Below, piece after piece: positions 23,613-35,159 of a stretch of 64,000 nt of DNA. This stretch comes from JAAZVM01 sp041694155 (GTDB taxonomy: Bacteria > Patescibacteriota > Gracilibacteria > BD1-5 > UBA6164): contig JASMTS010000006.1 in the NCBI GenBank assembly GCA_041694155.1, positions 186,001 through 250,000 of the forward strand, read 5' to 3'. Under the pieces are notes generated by a model. It did no database searches and was not told the origin of the DNA. It was given only the letters and a program-made list of their open reading frames with translations. The position numbers and the translations under genes are program-made. Numbering within the stretch: position 1 is the stretch's first letter; each line of letters begins with the position of its first letter.

Positions 23613-23828
23613 TTATAGATTATTTATTATATTTAGAGCTTCCTGTTTGTATTCATCTTCTCTAAGTTCACTGTATAGAGTTATTTCTTGCAATAAGTCT
23701 CATATAGCTTCTTCCTGTTCTTTTTGTAACTCTTTTGAAAATATTTCTTGGAGTAATTCATCTATAGCTTCAAAGTTGTCTTCTTCTAGATAGTTTTTCA
23801 TATTTTTTATAATATCTTTTGTTTTCAT
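23613..23828 (-). CDS. Small acidic protein, first gene after the T-box leader
   Basis: A 71-residue acidic helical protein (MKTKDIIKNMKNYLEEDN...LNIINNL) without a recognisable family. It begins 23 nt after the terminator of the T-box-like leader, so its expression would be switched with ileS. The gap to the CYTH gene is 4 nt. One UGA glycine (AIGDLL). No Shine-Dalgarno is present. Confidence 0.6.
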
Positions 23829-23842
23829 AAATTCTTATTTAC

Positions 23843-24055
23843 TAAATAAAAAAAGTATAAAAAATATATTTCAAAAAATGAAATTTATATTTTTTATACT
23901 TTCGGCCCCATTTTTATATTAAGAAGGGGAGTTACCACCTAAAGTAAATTCTCTATTTTGTTTTGTTTACGAAGTACCTTTACTCCGAGAGGTTCTACTA
24001 AGATAAAAATCCTTTCTTCCTCCAGCTCATGGTTGATAGCCATTCAATCGCTTTT
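23843..24055 (-). promoter_or_regulatory. T-box riboswitch candidate controlling the ileS operon
   Basis: Read on the minus strand, the leader ends with UUUAGGUGGUAACUCCCC, close to the T-box consensus. The bulge UGGUAAC (23931-23937) starts with UGGU, able to pair with the ACCA end of an uncharged tRNA whose discriminator is A. It is flanked by an A2 helix CCCC/GGGG and an A1 helix CUUUAGG/CCGAAAG (23899-23944). The 3' part of A1 is also the start of a long terminator stem (23852-23902), so the two structures exclude each other. Upstream, a 7-nt loop closed by AUGG/CCAU contains AUC, an isoleucine codon and candidate specifier (24035-24037), but I could not draw a canonical Stem I. The downstream genes include ileS. 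Confidence 0.7.
23852..23902 (-). terminator. Regulated terminator of the T-box leader
   Basis: About 21-23-bp A/U stem with a 2-nt bulge (23852-23872 with 23880-23902), followed on the minus strand by a run of T (23843-23851). Its 5' arm overlaps the antiterminator. Confidence 0.8.
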
Positions 24056-24094
24056 TTATACTAAGACTTTAATAATTTTTTTTTATTTGTAAAG

Positions 24095-24895
24095 TTATTT
24101 TATTAACTCACTACAATAATGACTAGTAAGATAATAATCATAATTATTGTCTCTATTTTCTGTTATTTTTATTCATAGTCATATATATTTTAGGTTTGGG
24201 TGAGTTATCGCTTTGTAATGTGCATTTTCTGGATAAGTTAATCCTTTTTCATCCATATATGCTAAAAAAATAGTTTGTATTGATTTTTTTAGTTCATCAC
24301 TACACTCATTGTCATTACATTTAAAATTATATTTGGCTATGCTTTCACTTACTGTGACTCATCATTTTGCTTTACAATATATTCATCTATTAGCAAACCA
24401 TTTTTCAATATTTTTGTGGTTATAAAATATATCAGTATTTTTTCTTTTGTGAGTCATTTCTCATTTTTTTGACTGATACTCTGACCATTCATAACTAGTA
24501 CTATTTAATAATTCATTTATTTGGTACTTATTTAATCATATATTTTGTCTTTCTTTATTATGCAATGATAGCCAATATTCTTGTATTTTTATGTTATTTA
24601 TACCCAATGAGTTAAAATCTCTTAATTGATTTTTATTATAATCGTATAATCAATTACTTTTTTTTACATTTTCTATTAAATAGAAATATTTTTTTTCTAT
24701 TTTACTTATATTATCTAGTTTGTTTCTAAATTGAATTCTATAATCAAGTTTTTTTCATTTTAAATGTTTCTTGACTGCATAGTTTAGTTTGTTTTCAATT
24801 ATTTTTTGTTTTTTTTCTAATTGGTAATAACTACTAACATTTTGGTTGTATAAAAATATACTTATAAATACTAATAACAATACTTTTTTTACCAT
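24095..24895 (-). CDS. Secreted CAP-domain (SCP/PR-1/YkwD-like) protein
   Basis: A 266-residue protein with an N-terminal signal peptide (MVKKVLLLVFISIFLY), a coiled stretch (25-90), then a CAP domain with SLHNKERQNIGL (helix 1, about residue 110), YEWSEYQSKKGEMTHKR (His151 and Glu area), VTVSESIAKYN and THPNLKYIGLGIKI near residue 230, ending in YYLTSHYC. CAP proteins are secreted and often bind lipids or wall components; bacterial functions are varied. Two Cys in CNDNECSD and one near the end could form disulfides. It is monocistronic and lies upstream of the T-box leader on the same strand. Confidence 0.8.
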
Positions 24896-24945
24896 ATTAT
24901 AATTTTTAGGAGATAATTCTCCTCCTTTCAAAAATATATTATAGG
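24896..24945 (-). promoter_or_regulatory. SD-like hairpin in the leader of the CAP gene
   Basis: On the minus strand the leader contains AAAGGAGGAG followed by a small stem GGAG-AATTAT-CTCC, ending about 15 nt before the ATG at 24895. A GGAGG motif is rare here and lies too far from the ATG for ordinary use; it could be held in the hairpin. Confidence 0.4.
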
Positions 24946-24973
24946 TAAAATAATATAAACATCAATACTTATT

Positions 24974-25216
24974 TTAATTTTGATAAAGTATTTTTTTTAT
25001 TTCTTCTTTATTTTTTATTCAAGAATCCCATATATTGCGAAATTTTTCTGAAAAATTTTGTACCCAAAATACCACTTCGTGATTACTAGGGTTATTTATT
25101 ACTTCTTGTGATTTATTTGAAAAAAAATCTAATATCAATGATATTTGCATTTTATTAGAAGAATCAAAATCATCTCTAATTGCTTTTTCTATATTTTGTG
25201 CATTTTCAACTCACAT
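24974..25216 (-). CDS. Small protein of unknown function
   Basis: An 80-residue helical, cytoplasmic-looking protein (starts Met-Gly with ATG-TGA, includes NHEVVFWVQNF and ends KKILYQN). No family recognised. It lies between a terminator (25221-25280) and the CAP gene; coding potential rests on an open frame using UGA twice at Gly-compatible turns (MGVENA, DSGIKN). Confidence is moderate because the ORF is short. Confidence 0.5.
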
Positions 25217-25220
25217 AAAA

Positions 25221-25280
25221 AAAAGGGTTATTATTAGATTATACATTCTAAAAAATGTATAAAAACATAATAACTCTTTT
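25221..25280 (-). terminator. Two-part terminator hairpin
   Basis: Outer 14-bp helix (25221-25234 with 25267-25280, one mismatch) and inner 7-bp helix (25241-25247 with 25254-25260), followed on the minus strand by T-rich sequence; ends the long leftward operon 25293-31376. Confidence 0.7.
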
Positions 25281-25292
25281 ATTTAAAAATGA

Positions 25293-26678
25293 TTAGTTTT
25301 CAAGTCATTTTTGATTTTCTATATTAGAGTTCATACTTTTTGTAGTATAAATACTTATTTTTCAATTTCTTTCTACTTTTATAAGTTTTGATTTGAAGTA
25401 ACTAAGTAACTCATCATTTGAAAATTTTTTATCTAAATCTTTGTTTTTATCTAGTAAGTCATTTATAAGGTGTTTTATAAATGCTTCAGTTATGTATCAT
25501 TTTAATCTAACCCATGTTAATATTATTTTTCATACATGTAATATTCTATGATCAGATAATCATTCTTCGTTTGTGTTTCATACAAGTATTGCTCTTAATT
25601 CAACAGAATGAGGTTTTTTTTGAGATTTTTTATCCTCTAAATTTAAAGGCAAATCTATATCTCATATAAATTTTATGTCTTTATATTGCATATTTTGCAT
25701 TGGTTTTGCACTAAAACTAGACCTTTTGATTAGTTGTAAAAATTCTCAATTAAGTGTTCATTTTCTTTCTAATTTTTTTATTATTTTTTGATTTATTATT
25801 CATTTATCTTTGAATAATTTTATTGTATTTACTATATCTCAATCTCAGTTAGTTTTATGGAAAAATGTTTCATAAAAATATCACAAAAGTATTATAGCAT
25901 CTTCTTTATCTTTTACTTCAAACTCTAATCATATTGAATCATTTATATCTGATCAAAGTAAATAGTTTTCATCTTTTAAGATTTTAAATGTTCATGATTC
26001 TTCATTTTTTCATCTCATTCTCATTTTGAAACCAATAATTTTTCATCAAAATGCTATTTTTCAATTTAAAAATCAAAAATCTATATTTGAATTAGGTTCA
26101 TCTAGTTGGACAGCAGGTAATATTTTTTCTTTTAATAAAAAATAACTTTTTTTATCTAGCTCTAAAAGTTCAGGTGTATCAATTATTTCATTAACAGCAT
26201 ATGATATCTTTGTCATTACACAATTAAATTGTGATGATTGTATATTTCTAGTTGTATTTTTTAAAAAACTTATAACATCTTCTTTATTTTTGAATGGAAG
26301 GCTAGATTTTTGATATCTTTTTGGTACTTGTCATTTTAATTCTGATTCATAAAAATTTAGTGCTCTAGAAAAAATATAATTAAGATAATCAATAGCTTCT
26401 TCATCATCAATAGTTACCTTACTATATGAAAATCAATTTTTAGTTTGGATCTCTTTTGTTTTTTTTCTTAAAAAATTGTTTAATAACTCTTCTATTTGTG
26501 AATCATCAAGTCATTTTAAATTGAATAAATCAAGTTTGTTTGTTATATTTCAGTTTATATCTCTACTGTATTCTAAAAATAATAATTCACTAAATTCTTC
26601 ATTTTCTTCTAATTTTGAAAAATCAGTTACTTCTCTATTAATATTTTCTTTACAGTCTAGTCTATATCTATTTTTCAT
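25293..26678 (-). CDS. Unknown 461-residue protein, possible nucleotidyltransferase-like core
   Basis: I do not recognise this protein with certainty. It is cytoplasmic, Lys/Glu/Asn-rich, with no membrane segment. The middle (about residues 225-285: IIGFKMRMRGKNEES, then SIGLEFEVKDKEDAIILLG) and a later block (VELRAILVGNTNEEGLSDHR, about 375-395) recall the order of motifs in RelA/SpoT-fold nucleotidyltransferases (R-x-K, D-x-x-G, then E-x-[QR]), but the resemblance is weak and key residues are not certain. It is the last gene of the operon that starts with the O-antigen-ligase-like gene, 42 nt after the HAD gene. Function is left open. Confidence 0.45.
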
Positions 26679-26720
26679 AGTTTATTATATTAATGTGCAT
26701 TTATATAATAATATCACAAA

Positions 26721-27314
26721 TTAGTATTTTTGAAAATTAATTTGTTCAATTGATTTATATTTTATTCATATTTTTATAAATTCTATTCAATAATAATTTG
26801 CTATTTCTTCTTCTTTTTGTCAATCTCAAATTGATAAAGATTTTTTAAAAAAATCTTTATCTAATACTTCATCTTTAAATATTTCAATGTGCTCATTTGA
26901 TTTTGGTACTATTTCACTTCACATTATTTTTTTAAACAAATCCTTTATTCATCATTTTTCTAATATATTTTCTGCAAAATCCGTACTATTTCATGTTGAT
27001 AAAAATAATATATATCAATTATCATATAGTTGTTTTATTTTTTTTATAGTTCAATCTATAAAATTTAAGTTTTCAATTTTTTTTATTTCATTAAATAATT
27101 TTTTTTCATGATACTTGTTTTCATTTCAATATATTCATAGATATTCAAATAAATACTTTAGAGTAGCTCATTTTTGATTGTGTAAAAAATATCTAGTTGG
27201 GTCTATATAATCTTCTTCAAAATTTTTTTCTATATACTCTATTATTGTATTATTTATAGATTTTTGGCTATGTATCAATGTTCAATCTAAGTCAAAAATT
27301 ATGTATTTTTTCAT
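26721..27314 (-). CDS. HAD-superfamily hydrolase, phosphoglycolate-phosphatase-like
   Basis: A 197-residue HAD phosphatase: motif I IFDLDGTLI (residues 6-14), a helical cap, motif II FLSTGNST (about 115), a Lys in VPKSNEH (motif III region) and motif IV SIGDGQKEEE. Length and layout match Gph/PgmB-type subfamily I enzymes acting on small sugar or glycol phosphates. The start ATG at 27312-27314 lies inside the end of the upstream kinase-like gene (16-nt overlap), so the two are translationally coupled. The glycine of DLDGT is UGA. Confidence 0.85.
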
Positions 27315-27946
27315 TTATCTAAAATCTTTTGATTATAAAATTCTAAAAACTGTTCAAAAATTATATCTTTTTCTATTTCTCTTGTTTCTTTGTCTTTATT
27401 TGGTACAGCATCAAATATAGGTACTTTAAAGTTATATTCACTTGTTATATCATAATATATTTTTCTATATTCTAATATTTCAGTTAATGACATTTTTCAC
27501 ATACCAACAATTCTATCTGTTTTCATTTGTTCTAGTCTTGAAACTATCAAATCAATAGGTATATCTATATATATTATATCACCTTGATTTTTTAAGTTTT
27601 CCATAGCATCTAGACTTAATGGTAAACTTCCTGAAGCTGAGAAAACAGTAGGTTTTTCAAACTCTATTTCTATTCAAGCAATTCATTCTGTTATTAAAAA
27701 TCACTTATCTCATAATAATGATAATAAATCTTTAACTGGTTTATTTACCAATTCTAAATGACTTATTCCTTTTTTATCCAATCCAAGTATAGTACTTATT
27801 TTTTTAGCAGTATCATTGTTTATTTTTTCTAGTATATCATCATCAAAATCACAAAACTCGTAACCTAATTTTTTGGCTAGTTTTTTACCTAGGGTTGTTT
27901 TTCATGATCATGGCATTCATGTAAGTATGATATTATTAGTGTTCAT
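27299..27946 (-). CDS. Shikimate-kinase-fold P-loop kinase
   Basis: A 215-residue small-molecule kinase. The P-loop is LTGMPGSGKTTLGKKLA (residues 8-24, glycines mostly UGA) and the substrate-side acidic motif CDFDDDI follows at residue 34, both as in shikimate kinases. The central GGGS motif of true AroK is altered to SASGSL, and the lid/anchor region EYRKIYYDITSEY is retained. No other shikimate-pathway gene is visible, so it may phosphorylate a different small alcohol. It overlaps the HAD phosphatase gene by 16 nt, an opposing kinase/phosphatase pair. Typical AroK has 170-190 residues. Confidence 0.75.
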
Positions 27947-28011
27947 AAAAAAATAAATCAATATATAAATATTTTATATTATTGATTTATTTATTAAAAA
28001 GTCAAGAAACT

Positions 28012-28443
28012 TTATAATTTTGCAATAGCTTCTATTTCTATCAATGCATTTTTTGGTAATTTTGATACTTCTATTGTGCTTCTTGCTGGTTTTAGGACAA
28101 AGTAGTTTTTATATATATTATTAACTTTTTCAAAGTCATTTATATCTTTTAAGAATACCGTTGTTTTAACTACATCTTTTAAACTAGCTCAGTATTCTTC
28201 TAAAATATGTCCTAGGTTTCTACATACTTGTTTTGTTTGCTCCTCAATTCATCATTTAACAAGTTGCATAGTATCAACATCAAGTGGTATTTGTCATGAA
28301 CAAAATAATAAATCTCAAGCTTTATATGCCTTGCTATATGGTCATATAGCAGCAGGTGTTTTTGAGGGCTTGAATAAAGATTCATATTCTTCTTTATCTA
28401 TTTTAGGAGAGGCTTTATCTTTGTTTGTAAATATTAAAACCAT
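28012..28443 (-). CDS. ridA: RidA family enamine/imine deaminase
   Basis: A 143-residue trimeric enzyme that hydrolyses reactive enamine/imine intermediates released by PLP dehydratases. Signatures: IGPYSKAYKAGDLLFCSGQIPL (early strands and helix), the CRNLGHIL helix, KTTVFLKDINDF, and ARSTIEVSKLPKNALIEIEAIA, with the conserved Arg and Glu of active RidA proteins. It directly follows the threonine dehydratase gene (43-nt gap), whose unstable product is the classical RidA substrate. The N-terminus has about 20 extra residues compared with E. coli RidA. Confidence 0.93.
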
Positions 28444-28486
28444 TTTATAAATTTTTAAAAATTATTTATGTTTATATATTATCATA

Positions 28487-29749
28487 TTATACTAATAAAT
28501 CAAAATATAAATCATCATCTGTTACATCTCTATTTTTAAATCATAAATCTTGCATATTTTTTATTATTTTTTTCCAATTTGATTTTTTATTTGTTTCTAT
28601 TCCAATAAAAACAGGAGCCTTGTTTTTGTTGGATTTTTTTAGGTACTCAAATCTTGCAATATCATCGTCTGGTCACAAACAATTCAAAAATTCTTTTAAT
28701 GCTCAAGGTCTTTGAGGGAAGCTAACTAAAAAGTATCTTTTTAATCATTCATATTTCATAGATCTTTCTTTTACTTCTTGAAGTCTTTCAAAATCAAAAT
28801 TTGATCATGATATAATTAATACAACTGTTTTTCATTTTATATCATCTTTTATATCTTTTAATACATCTGTAGACATGGCTCAAGCAGGTTCTACAACTAA
28901 TCAATCCTCTTTTAGATACTCCAATATAGTAGAGCATATTCTGTCTTCAGGTGCAGTTAATACTTCTAATTTTTCTTGTTTTGCTATTTCAAAATTTATT
29001 TCTCATACTCTAGCTACAGATGCTCAATCAACAAATATTTGCAGCTTATCTAATGTTGTATTTTTTCATTTTTTTAATGATGTCATCATTGAAGGTGCTC
29101 ATTCTGGTTCAACACCTATAATTTTTGATTTTTTTTCAAATGCATTTTTTGAACTAATAAGTCATGATATAACTCATCATCATCATATTGGGCTTATTAT
29201 ATAATCAGGTTCTTTATCCAATTGTTCAAATATTTCAAGTCACATTGTAGCTTGACCACTAATTATTCTCTTGTCATCAAAAGGATGCACAAAAGTAGCT
29301 TTTTTTTCTTTTTCAAAATCTTTACTTGCCTTGAATGCTTGATCAAAAGTATCTCAAACCAATACTACATCTATATAACTTCATCAAAATTGTTTTGTTT
29401 TGTATACTTTTTGCTCAGGAGTAGTAATAGGCATAAATATAGTACCTTTTATTTTTAGTTTAGCACATGATATAGCTACTCATTGAGCATGATTTCATGC
29501 ACTAGCACAAACAACTCAGGATTCTTTTTCTTTTTTTGTTAATGAATTAATCAAATTATAAGCTCATCTTATTTTATAGCTTCTTACTTGATGTAAGTCT
29601 TCTCTTTTTAAATATATATTTGCTTGATACTTTTTACTAAGTCTTTGAGACTTTTCCAGAGGACTATTATCTATGAAGTCTCAAAATGATTCTTTTGCAT
29701 TTATTATATCATTTTTTGATATAGTGTTTTTATTTTTTTTAAATAGCAT
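28487..29749 (-). CDS. ilvA: Threonine dehydratase (PLP-dependent, IlvA type)
   Basis: Deaminates threonine (and serine) to 2-oxobutyrate through an enamine. The 420 residues include the PLP lysine in REDLHQVRSYKIRGAY (Lys59), SAGNHAQGVA, the phosphate-binding loop IGGGGVISG, EPAGAM, and a C-terminal ACT-like regulatory region starting near residue 330 (RYFLVSFPQRPGALKEF, an effector-binding strand). The single regulatory domain matches the short Bacillus-type enzyme. It sits 4 nt after the O-antigen-ligase-like gene and before ridA. Because no ilvBCDE genes are visible, a catabolic role making 2-oxobutyrate and ammonia is more likely than isoleucine synthesis. Confidence 0.93.
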
Positions 29750-29753
29750 ATTA

Positions 29754-31376
29754 TTATTGATTATTTTTTACTCTATTTAATATTTCTTCTAAGTTAGAAT
29801 ATCTAGGTGATATAAATCTATCATAATTAAAAATATTTTTTATCAAGATGTTATTATAATAATTAGATTTACTATTGTACATATCAGGTAGTTTTTCTAA
29901 TCATGCTTTATAATATTTTAAAGCTCTTTCTCTGTTAGAATAATACATATTATTTCAACAATAAAAATAAGTTTCTACACTTTGAGAAAAAATAGTTAAT
30001 TCATTACAAATATTTTCTATATTATTATTTTCATAAAATATTTTATTTTCAGGGTTTTCTAGATATATATTTTTAACTATTTTTTTATCACTTATATATG
30101 TATCATTATTATATATTTTGTTTTGTTCTAAATAATAAATTATAGAAGAAAAAATACTCATAAATGATATTGTAATTAAAAAAATTTTCATAGCATAATG
30201 ATTTTTTTTCTTATTATTTCTTCTAGCTATATATGCTATAAATATTATTATTAATAAATATGTTGCTACTGATGCAAAGTTGAATAAACAAAATATAATA
30301 AATATAAGTATTGAAAAGTATATTGCCTGTTTTTTGAATTTTTTCTTAAATGTATATAAAAAATAAGATAAAAAACTTAGTCATAATAATCCAAAACTTA
30401 TAAAAGTATATAATATTATGTTATGAGGTCTGTCTGCTGAATATCATATATTTTCAAATATATATAACTCACTTGATTTATATTTTTCAAATAAGTAAAA
30501 CAAACTATCATTTCATAATCAAAAAATTATATTTTTTAAGTCAGAAAATATAATTTTAATAGTAGTCTCCCATATATAATATCTAGAAATAAAAGAATTG
30601 AGCTTTGTTATAAATCAAAATTTATAGATAATATATATTGATGATAAAATAGCTATAATTATAACTATATATTTAGTTTTTTGGCTTATTTTTTTATTTT
30701 TTACAAAAAAATAAAATAAATAAATTATAAATAATGATATTGCTATTATACTTTTTGTGAGAAGTAATGTAAATGTAAAAAATAAAAATATCAATATATA
30801 AAACTTATTTTGTTTTATTTTTTCTAGTATAAGAGGTATAAAAATTATTATATATAATGCCAAAAAATTAGGGTGTCAAAAAGTTCAAAGAGCTCTATTT
30901 GACAAGTTTCAATAATCAAAACTTGGTAAGAAATATTCTTTTATTGCTATAAATAATGGTATTACTGACAATAATAAAATTATATTTATTATTTTTTTTA
31001 TCTCTGTTTTTTTTATGTTTATGAGTATTAATAAAAAAATTATTAAATTGCTAAAAAATATTAAACCTTGTCATTTTATTTCATTTCAAAAAATATTTGT
31101 ATAAAAAAAACTAGAGCTTATCAAAGAATAAAAAAACAATATAAATAGAAAAAATATATATCTTGGAATAATTATTTTTTTATTGTAATTTTTTATAAAA
31201 AAAATTATTCATAAAAGTGATAATAAAATATTGCTAATAATACTTTTTGTAAACTCAAATGTACCACTTACTCATAGATTATTTTCTACTCAAATATATG
31301 ATAAAAACTTTGAGTGGAATATTATAATAATAAATATTGTTATTATTATGTATATATTTATCAATTTGTTTAGCAT
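29754..31376 (-). CDS. Polytopic membrane protein, O-antigen ligase/polymerase (Wzy/WaaL) like
   Basis: A 540-residue protein with about 11-12 hydrophobic segments rich in Ile, Leu and Phe over residues 1-400, and a soluble C-terminal region of about 120 residues (including ENNNIENICNELTIFSQS and a TPR-like AYYKAGLEKLPDMYN-type tail). A loop with SADRPHNIILYTFISFG near residue 355 matches the HNxxL signature of the Wzy_C/O-antigen ligase family, which joins or polymerises lipid-linked glycans outside the membrane. Start ATG at 31374-31376 begins MLNKLINIY; no SD. It heads the leftward operon that includes ilvA and ridA. Confidence 0.75.
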
Positions 31377-31458
31377 TTTTTTTAAAAAGTTTTTTAAAAT
31401 GAGAATATTTCTTATAATAAATAAGAATTAATAATTTTAGTTATTATATATAAATAAT
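31377..31458. promoter_or_regulatory. Divergent promoter region
   Basis: 82-nt A/T-only gap between the leftward ligase-like gene and the rightward SGNH gene; must hold both promoters, but the composition makes specific boxes unreliable. Confidence 0.4.
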
Positions 31459-32112
31459 ATGAAAAAAATAATATTTTTTCTTTGTTTTTTTATTTTTGCT
31501 TGATGTTCAGGTTGAGAAGTCCTAGATGATAATAATGAATTAAAAAAAACAGAGACTAATACTGGTGTAATCTTATCTCTTTGAGATAGTATAACTGCAG
31601 GTTATGGAGTTAATAGGGAAGATAATTATCCAAGTTTATTAGAACAAAAACTTAATAATAATTGATATAATTATGAAGTTATAAATGCTTGAGTAAGTTG
31701 AGATACTTCCAAACAGTTAAAAGATAGAGCAAGTCTTTATTTAGACAAAGATCCAGATATTGTTATTTTAGTTATTTGATGAAATGATTGACTTAGGTGA
31801 ATGAGTCTAGAAAATATGAAAAAAAATATAAACGATATAATAGAGATTTATTCTGATAAAACTTTAGTTTTATGATGAATGGATATACCATTAAATCTTT
31901 GACTTAATTATAGATCTAAATTTAAAAATGTTTACAAAGAAATATCAAAGGAAAATAATGATATATATTTTATGCCATTTTTTCTTGATGGTGTTGCTTG
32001 AAAAGCTAGTTTGAATTTACCTGATAGAATTCATCCAAATAAAGATTGATATAATATAATAGTCAATAATTTATATGATTTTTTGTTGAATAATAATTTA
32101 TTAAAAAAATAA
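31459..32112 (+). CDS. SGNH/GDSL hydrolase lipoprotein (TesA-like)
   Basis: A 217-residue lipoprotein esterase. The N-terminal signal FFLCFFIFAGCSGG carries a lipobox (FAGC, lipidated Cys16), so the enzyme is anchored on the outer face of the membrane. The SGNH blocks are all present: SLGDSITAGYG (catalytic Ser), the INAGVSGDTS glycine, VIGGNDGLRG (Asn) and DRIHPNKDG (Asp-x-x-His). The closest known type is TesA arylesterase/lysophospholipase. It forms an operon with an ABC ATPase and an FtsX permease; 1-nt spacing to the ATPase. Two Asp-rich low-complexity residues follow the lipobox. Confidence 0.92.
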
Positions 32113-32113
32113 A

Positions 32114-32773
32114 ATGATAAAAATAAATAAACTAAATAAAGTATTTTTTGATTGAAGTACTGATGTTGAAATATTTAATGATTTAAATCTTGAAATATCA
32201 GACTGAGATTTTGTGTCTATTTTATGACCAAGTGGTAGTTGAAAATCTACTTTTTTGAATTTGCTTTGATGAATAGATAGAGATTATGAATGAACTATAG
32301 AGATATTATGAAAAGATATTTCAAATTTTGATAATGATGAAATAACTAGTTTTAGATGAAAAAACATATCTTATATTTTTCAAAATTTCAAATTGATTGA
32401 TAATTTAACTGTCAAAGAAAATATAGATCTAGTTATAGAAATGAATAACTTGGATAGAAACTTTAGTACAAAAGAAATACTTGATATAGTTTGATTGTGA
32501 AAATATATCAACAAATATGTTTTTAATCTAAGTTGATGAGAAAAACAAAGGGTAGCTATAGCTAGAGCATTTGTTTGAAAAACTAAACTTTTATTTGCAG
32601 ACGAACCAACTTGAGCATTGGATCAAAACAACAAAAAAATAATTATGGACTTGATTACTGATTTGCACAATAAAACTAAAAATACAATAGTTATGATAAC
32701 TCATGATCAAGAAGTTGCAAATATATCTGATTATTCATACAAAACAACAAATTTATCTTTAATAAAAAAATAA
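32114..32773 (+). CDS. ABC transporter ATPase (LolD/MacB/YbbA type)
   Basis: A 219-residue ATP-binding subunit with Walker A GPSGSGKST (about residue 39), the Q-loop in YIFQNFKLI, the ABC signature LSGGEKQRVAIARA, Walker B KLLFADEPTGALD and the switch His in MITHDQEV. The ADEPTGALD block and Q-loop spacing are those of the MacB/LolD group, which drive mechanotransmission or lipoprotein extraction rather than classical import. It partners with the FtsX-like permease that starts 1 nt after its stop. Confidence 0.95.
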
Positions 32774-32774
32774 A

Positions 32775-35144
32775 ATGTTTTTAAAATTTGTAAAAATACT
32801 ATTTTTTAAAGAAAAAAAATATTTTTTCTTTGTTTTTTTTGCTGTTTTACTGAGTCTTTTTTCTTATTTGTTATGAAATAATGTAGTTTCATGAGTAAAA
32901 AATTATCTTCAGGAAGAAACTAAGCCTATTTTGTGAGCTGATATAGTTATTAGTCATGATAGTGATTTTGATATAGATTTTTTGGATGATTATATAGGTT
33001 ATTTTGAAGAAGCAAAGACCATAGAGATAGATTCTACTATTTTTGACAAACAAAAGCCTTTTTTGTATGAATTTGTATATTATTCAGAAAAATACCCTTT
33101 TTATGGTAGTTTAGATTATGATAATATTAGTAAAACAGGTTCTATATTAGTTGACCAAAAAACTTATGATATATTTTGAGATTATATAAAAATATTTGAT
33201 GACAATTTTTTAGTTAAATGAATAATCAAAGATTCTCCTTTAACAGAAATATCTATTTATTCAAATAATAATAAAATATATATACCTTTAAATAAATTTA
33301 ATTCTAATCTAAATAAAAATAATTCTAGACTTGATTATAAATATTATTTAAATTTTAAATGAGATTACTCATCTGAAATTGCCCTAAAAGTAAAAGATTT
33401 ATCAGAAAATAATAACTATAGAGCTACATTATTGACTGATAGGCAAGATTCTATATGAGAAATAACAGACAGGTTTTATTTGTTTATCAATTTTTTTAAT
33501 CTAATAATATTTTTACTTACATTTTTTATAGTAATACTATCTTTGGAGAGTTTTTTCAAAAAAAATAAATCAAATTTTTGATTATTAAATATTTTTTGAT
33601 TAACAAAAACAAGAATTTTTTTATTTTTATTTTTAAGTTTATCTTTATTATTTTTGATAGCATTTTTATTTTCTGTATTTCTTAATTATTTAATATTATA
33701 TTTTTTAAATAGCAGTTTTAGCTTTATTGTTTTTGACTATGATTCATTTTTAAAATGAATTTATATAACAATAGTTTTGTTATTAGTAGGTATTTTTTTA
33801 CCTTTTTATAAAATATTTAAGAGTAATATATCATGACTAATAAATGACAATTCAGATTTTTCAAATTTTTGATATATAGACTATATAGCTTATTTATTTC
33901 TGATTTTTTTATGATTTTTTTTAATAAATTTTATTTCATGAATCAGTATTTTATTTAGTCTGATATACAGTTTTGTTATAGTATTTTTAGTTTTGATATT
34001 TTATATATTTATAACCTTTATTTTAAAATTATTTTATAAAAACTTTTTTTCAAAAATAAAAAATTTTTATATATTTGATTCTGTTCGTTCTACAGTAAAA
34101 CCATGAAATGTTTCTTTTCTTATAATATTTTCTAGTATTATATCTTTTATAAGTATTTTTGTTTTTTTTGTTTTTTCATGAAGTTTTTTGAATTACTTAA
34201 ATAACATAACATCAGATAGTAATGATATGTTTGTATTAAATGCTTGAAAAACTGACTTGCCAGTTATAGAGGAATATTTAGAAAAAGATGAAATATATGA
34301 AATAATTAATCTTAGAATCAATTCTATTAATAACACTGACTTAAAAGATTATCTTTGAGTAGAAGAAGTAAGTCGTGAATTTTCTCGTGAGTTTTTTTCA
34401 ACTACAAAAGACTTAGATGTTGCAATAGTTGAGGGGAGTGAATTAATTAGTTGATATGTATCAGTTGATAGAGAATTTTGAGATAGGTTATGAGTTGAAA
34501 TATGAGATATTATAGAGTTTGATGTAGCTTGATTAACAAAAAAACTGGAAATAATAAATTTTAGAGAAGCTGTTAGGTCTTGAACTAATCCATTTTTCTT
34601 TTTTCAACTTCATAAAAGTGATTTTGAAAATTATCCTAAAAATTATATTTTATCCTATAAACAATCAGAAAAACAAGATGATTTAGCTCAAGTTTTATCA
34701 TTAAAAACTAACTCTAGTCTTAGTTTTATAGATACAAAAGAAATAATTGATATTGTTATAAATGTTGCAAATCAGATATTAAAAGTTGTTTATTTTGCTC
34801 TTTTTTATGTTTTTCTTTTTTCTATTATAAGTTTTTTGGTTTCACTATTCTTTTTGAAAAAATTTAAGGAATCAAAAATTTATTTATTAAATATATTATG
34901 ATGAAAATTTTCTAACTTGATTATATGATTAAAGTTTGAATATTTTTATTTAATAATTATATGATTATTTTTTAGTATTATTTTTTGAAGTATAACACTA
35001 TTTTTTATATTTAGCTTTATAGACTATTTTGGTATATCATTATATTATTATTTTGCATGAATAATTTTATTATTGTCTTTATTCTTAGTATTAACATTAT
35101 TGATTTATTTTGTTTTAAAAATAAAAAAAGATAGCAAATATTAA
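32775..35144 (+). CDS. FtsX-like ABC permease (YbbP type)
   Basis: A 789-residue membrane protein. One membrane helix near the start (about residues 16-36) and a large extracytoplasmic domain (40-240) precede a group of three helices (240-350), then more helices around 370-430, a second soluble domain (460-650) and three final helices (about 660-785). This ten-helix arrangement with two external domains is that of YbbP/FtsX-like permeases. With the SGNH hydrolase and the ATPase it matches the tesA-ybbA-ybbP neighbourhood of proteobacteria. The substrate is unknown; handling of lipids or lipoproteins is plausible. Its last 4 nt overlap the convergent Nudix gene. Confidence 0.85.
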
Positions 35145-35159
35145 ATTGCTATCTTTTTT
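35124..35159. terminator. Bidirectional terminator overlapping two stop codons
   Basis: 14-bp stem (35124-35137 with 35146-35159); the stops of the rightward FtsX gene (35142-35144) and the leftward Nudix gene (35141-35143) both lie in its loop. Confidence 0.85.
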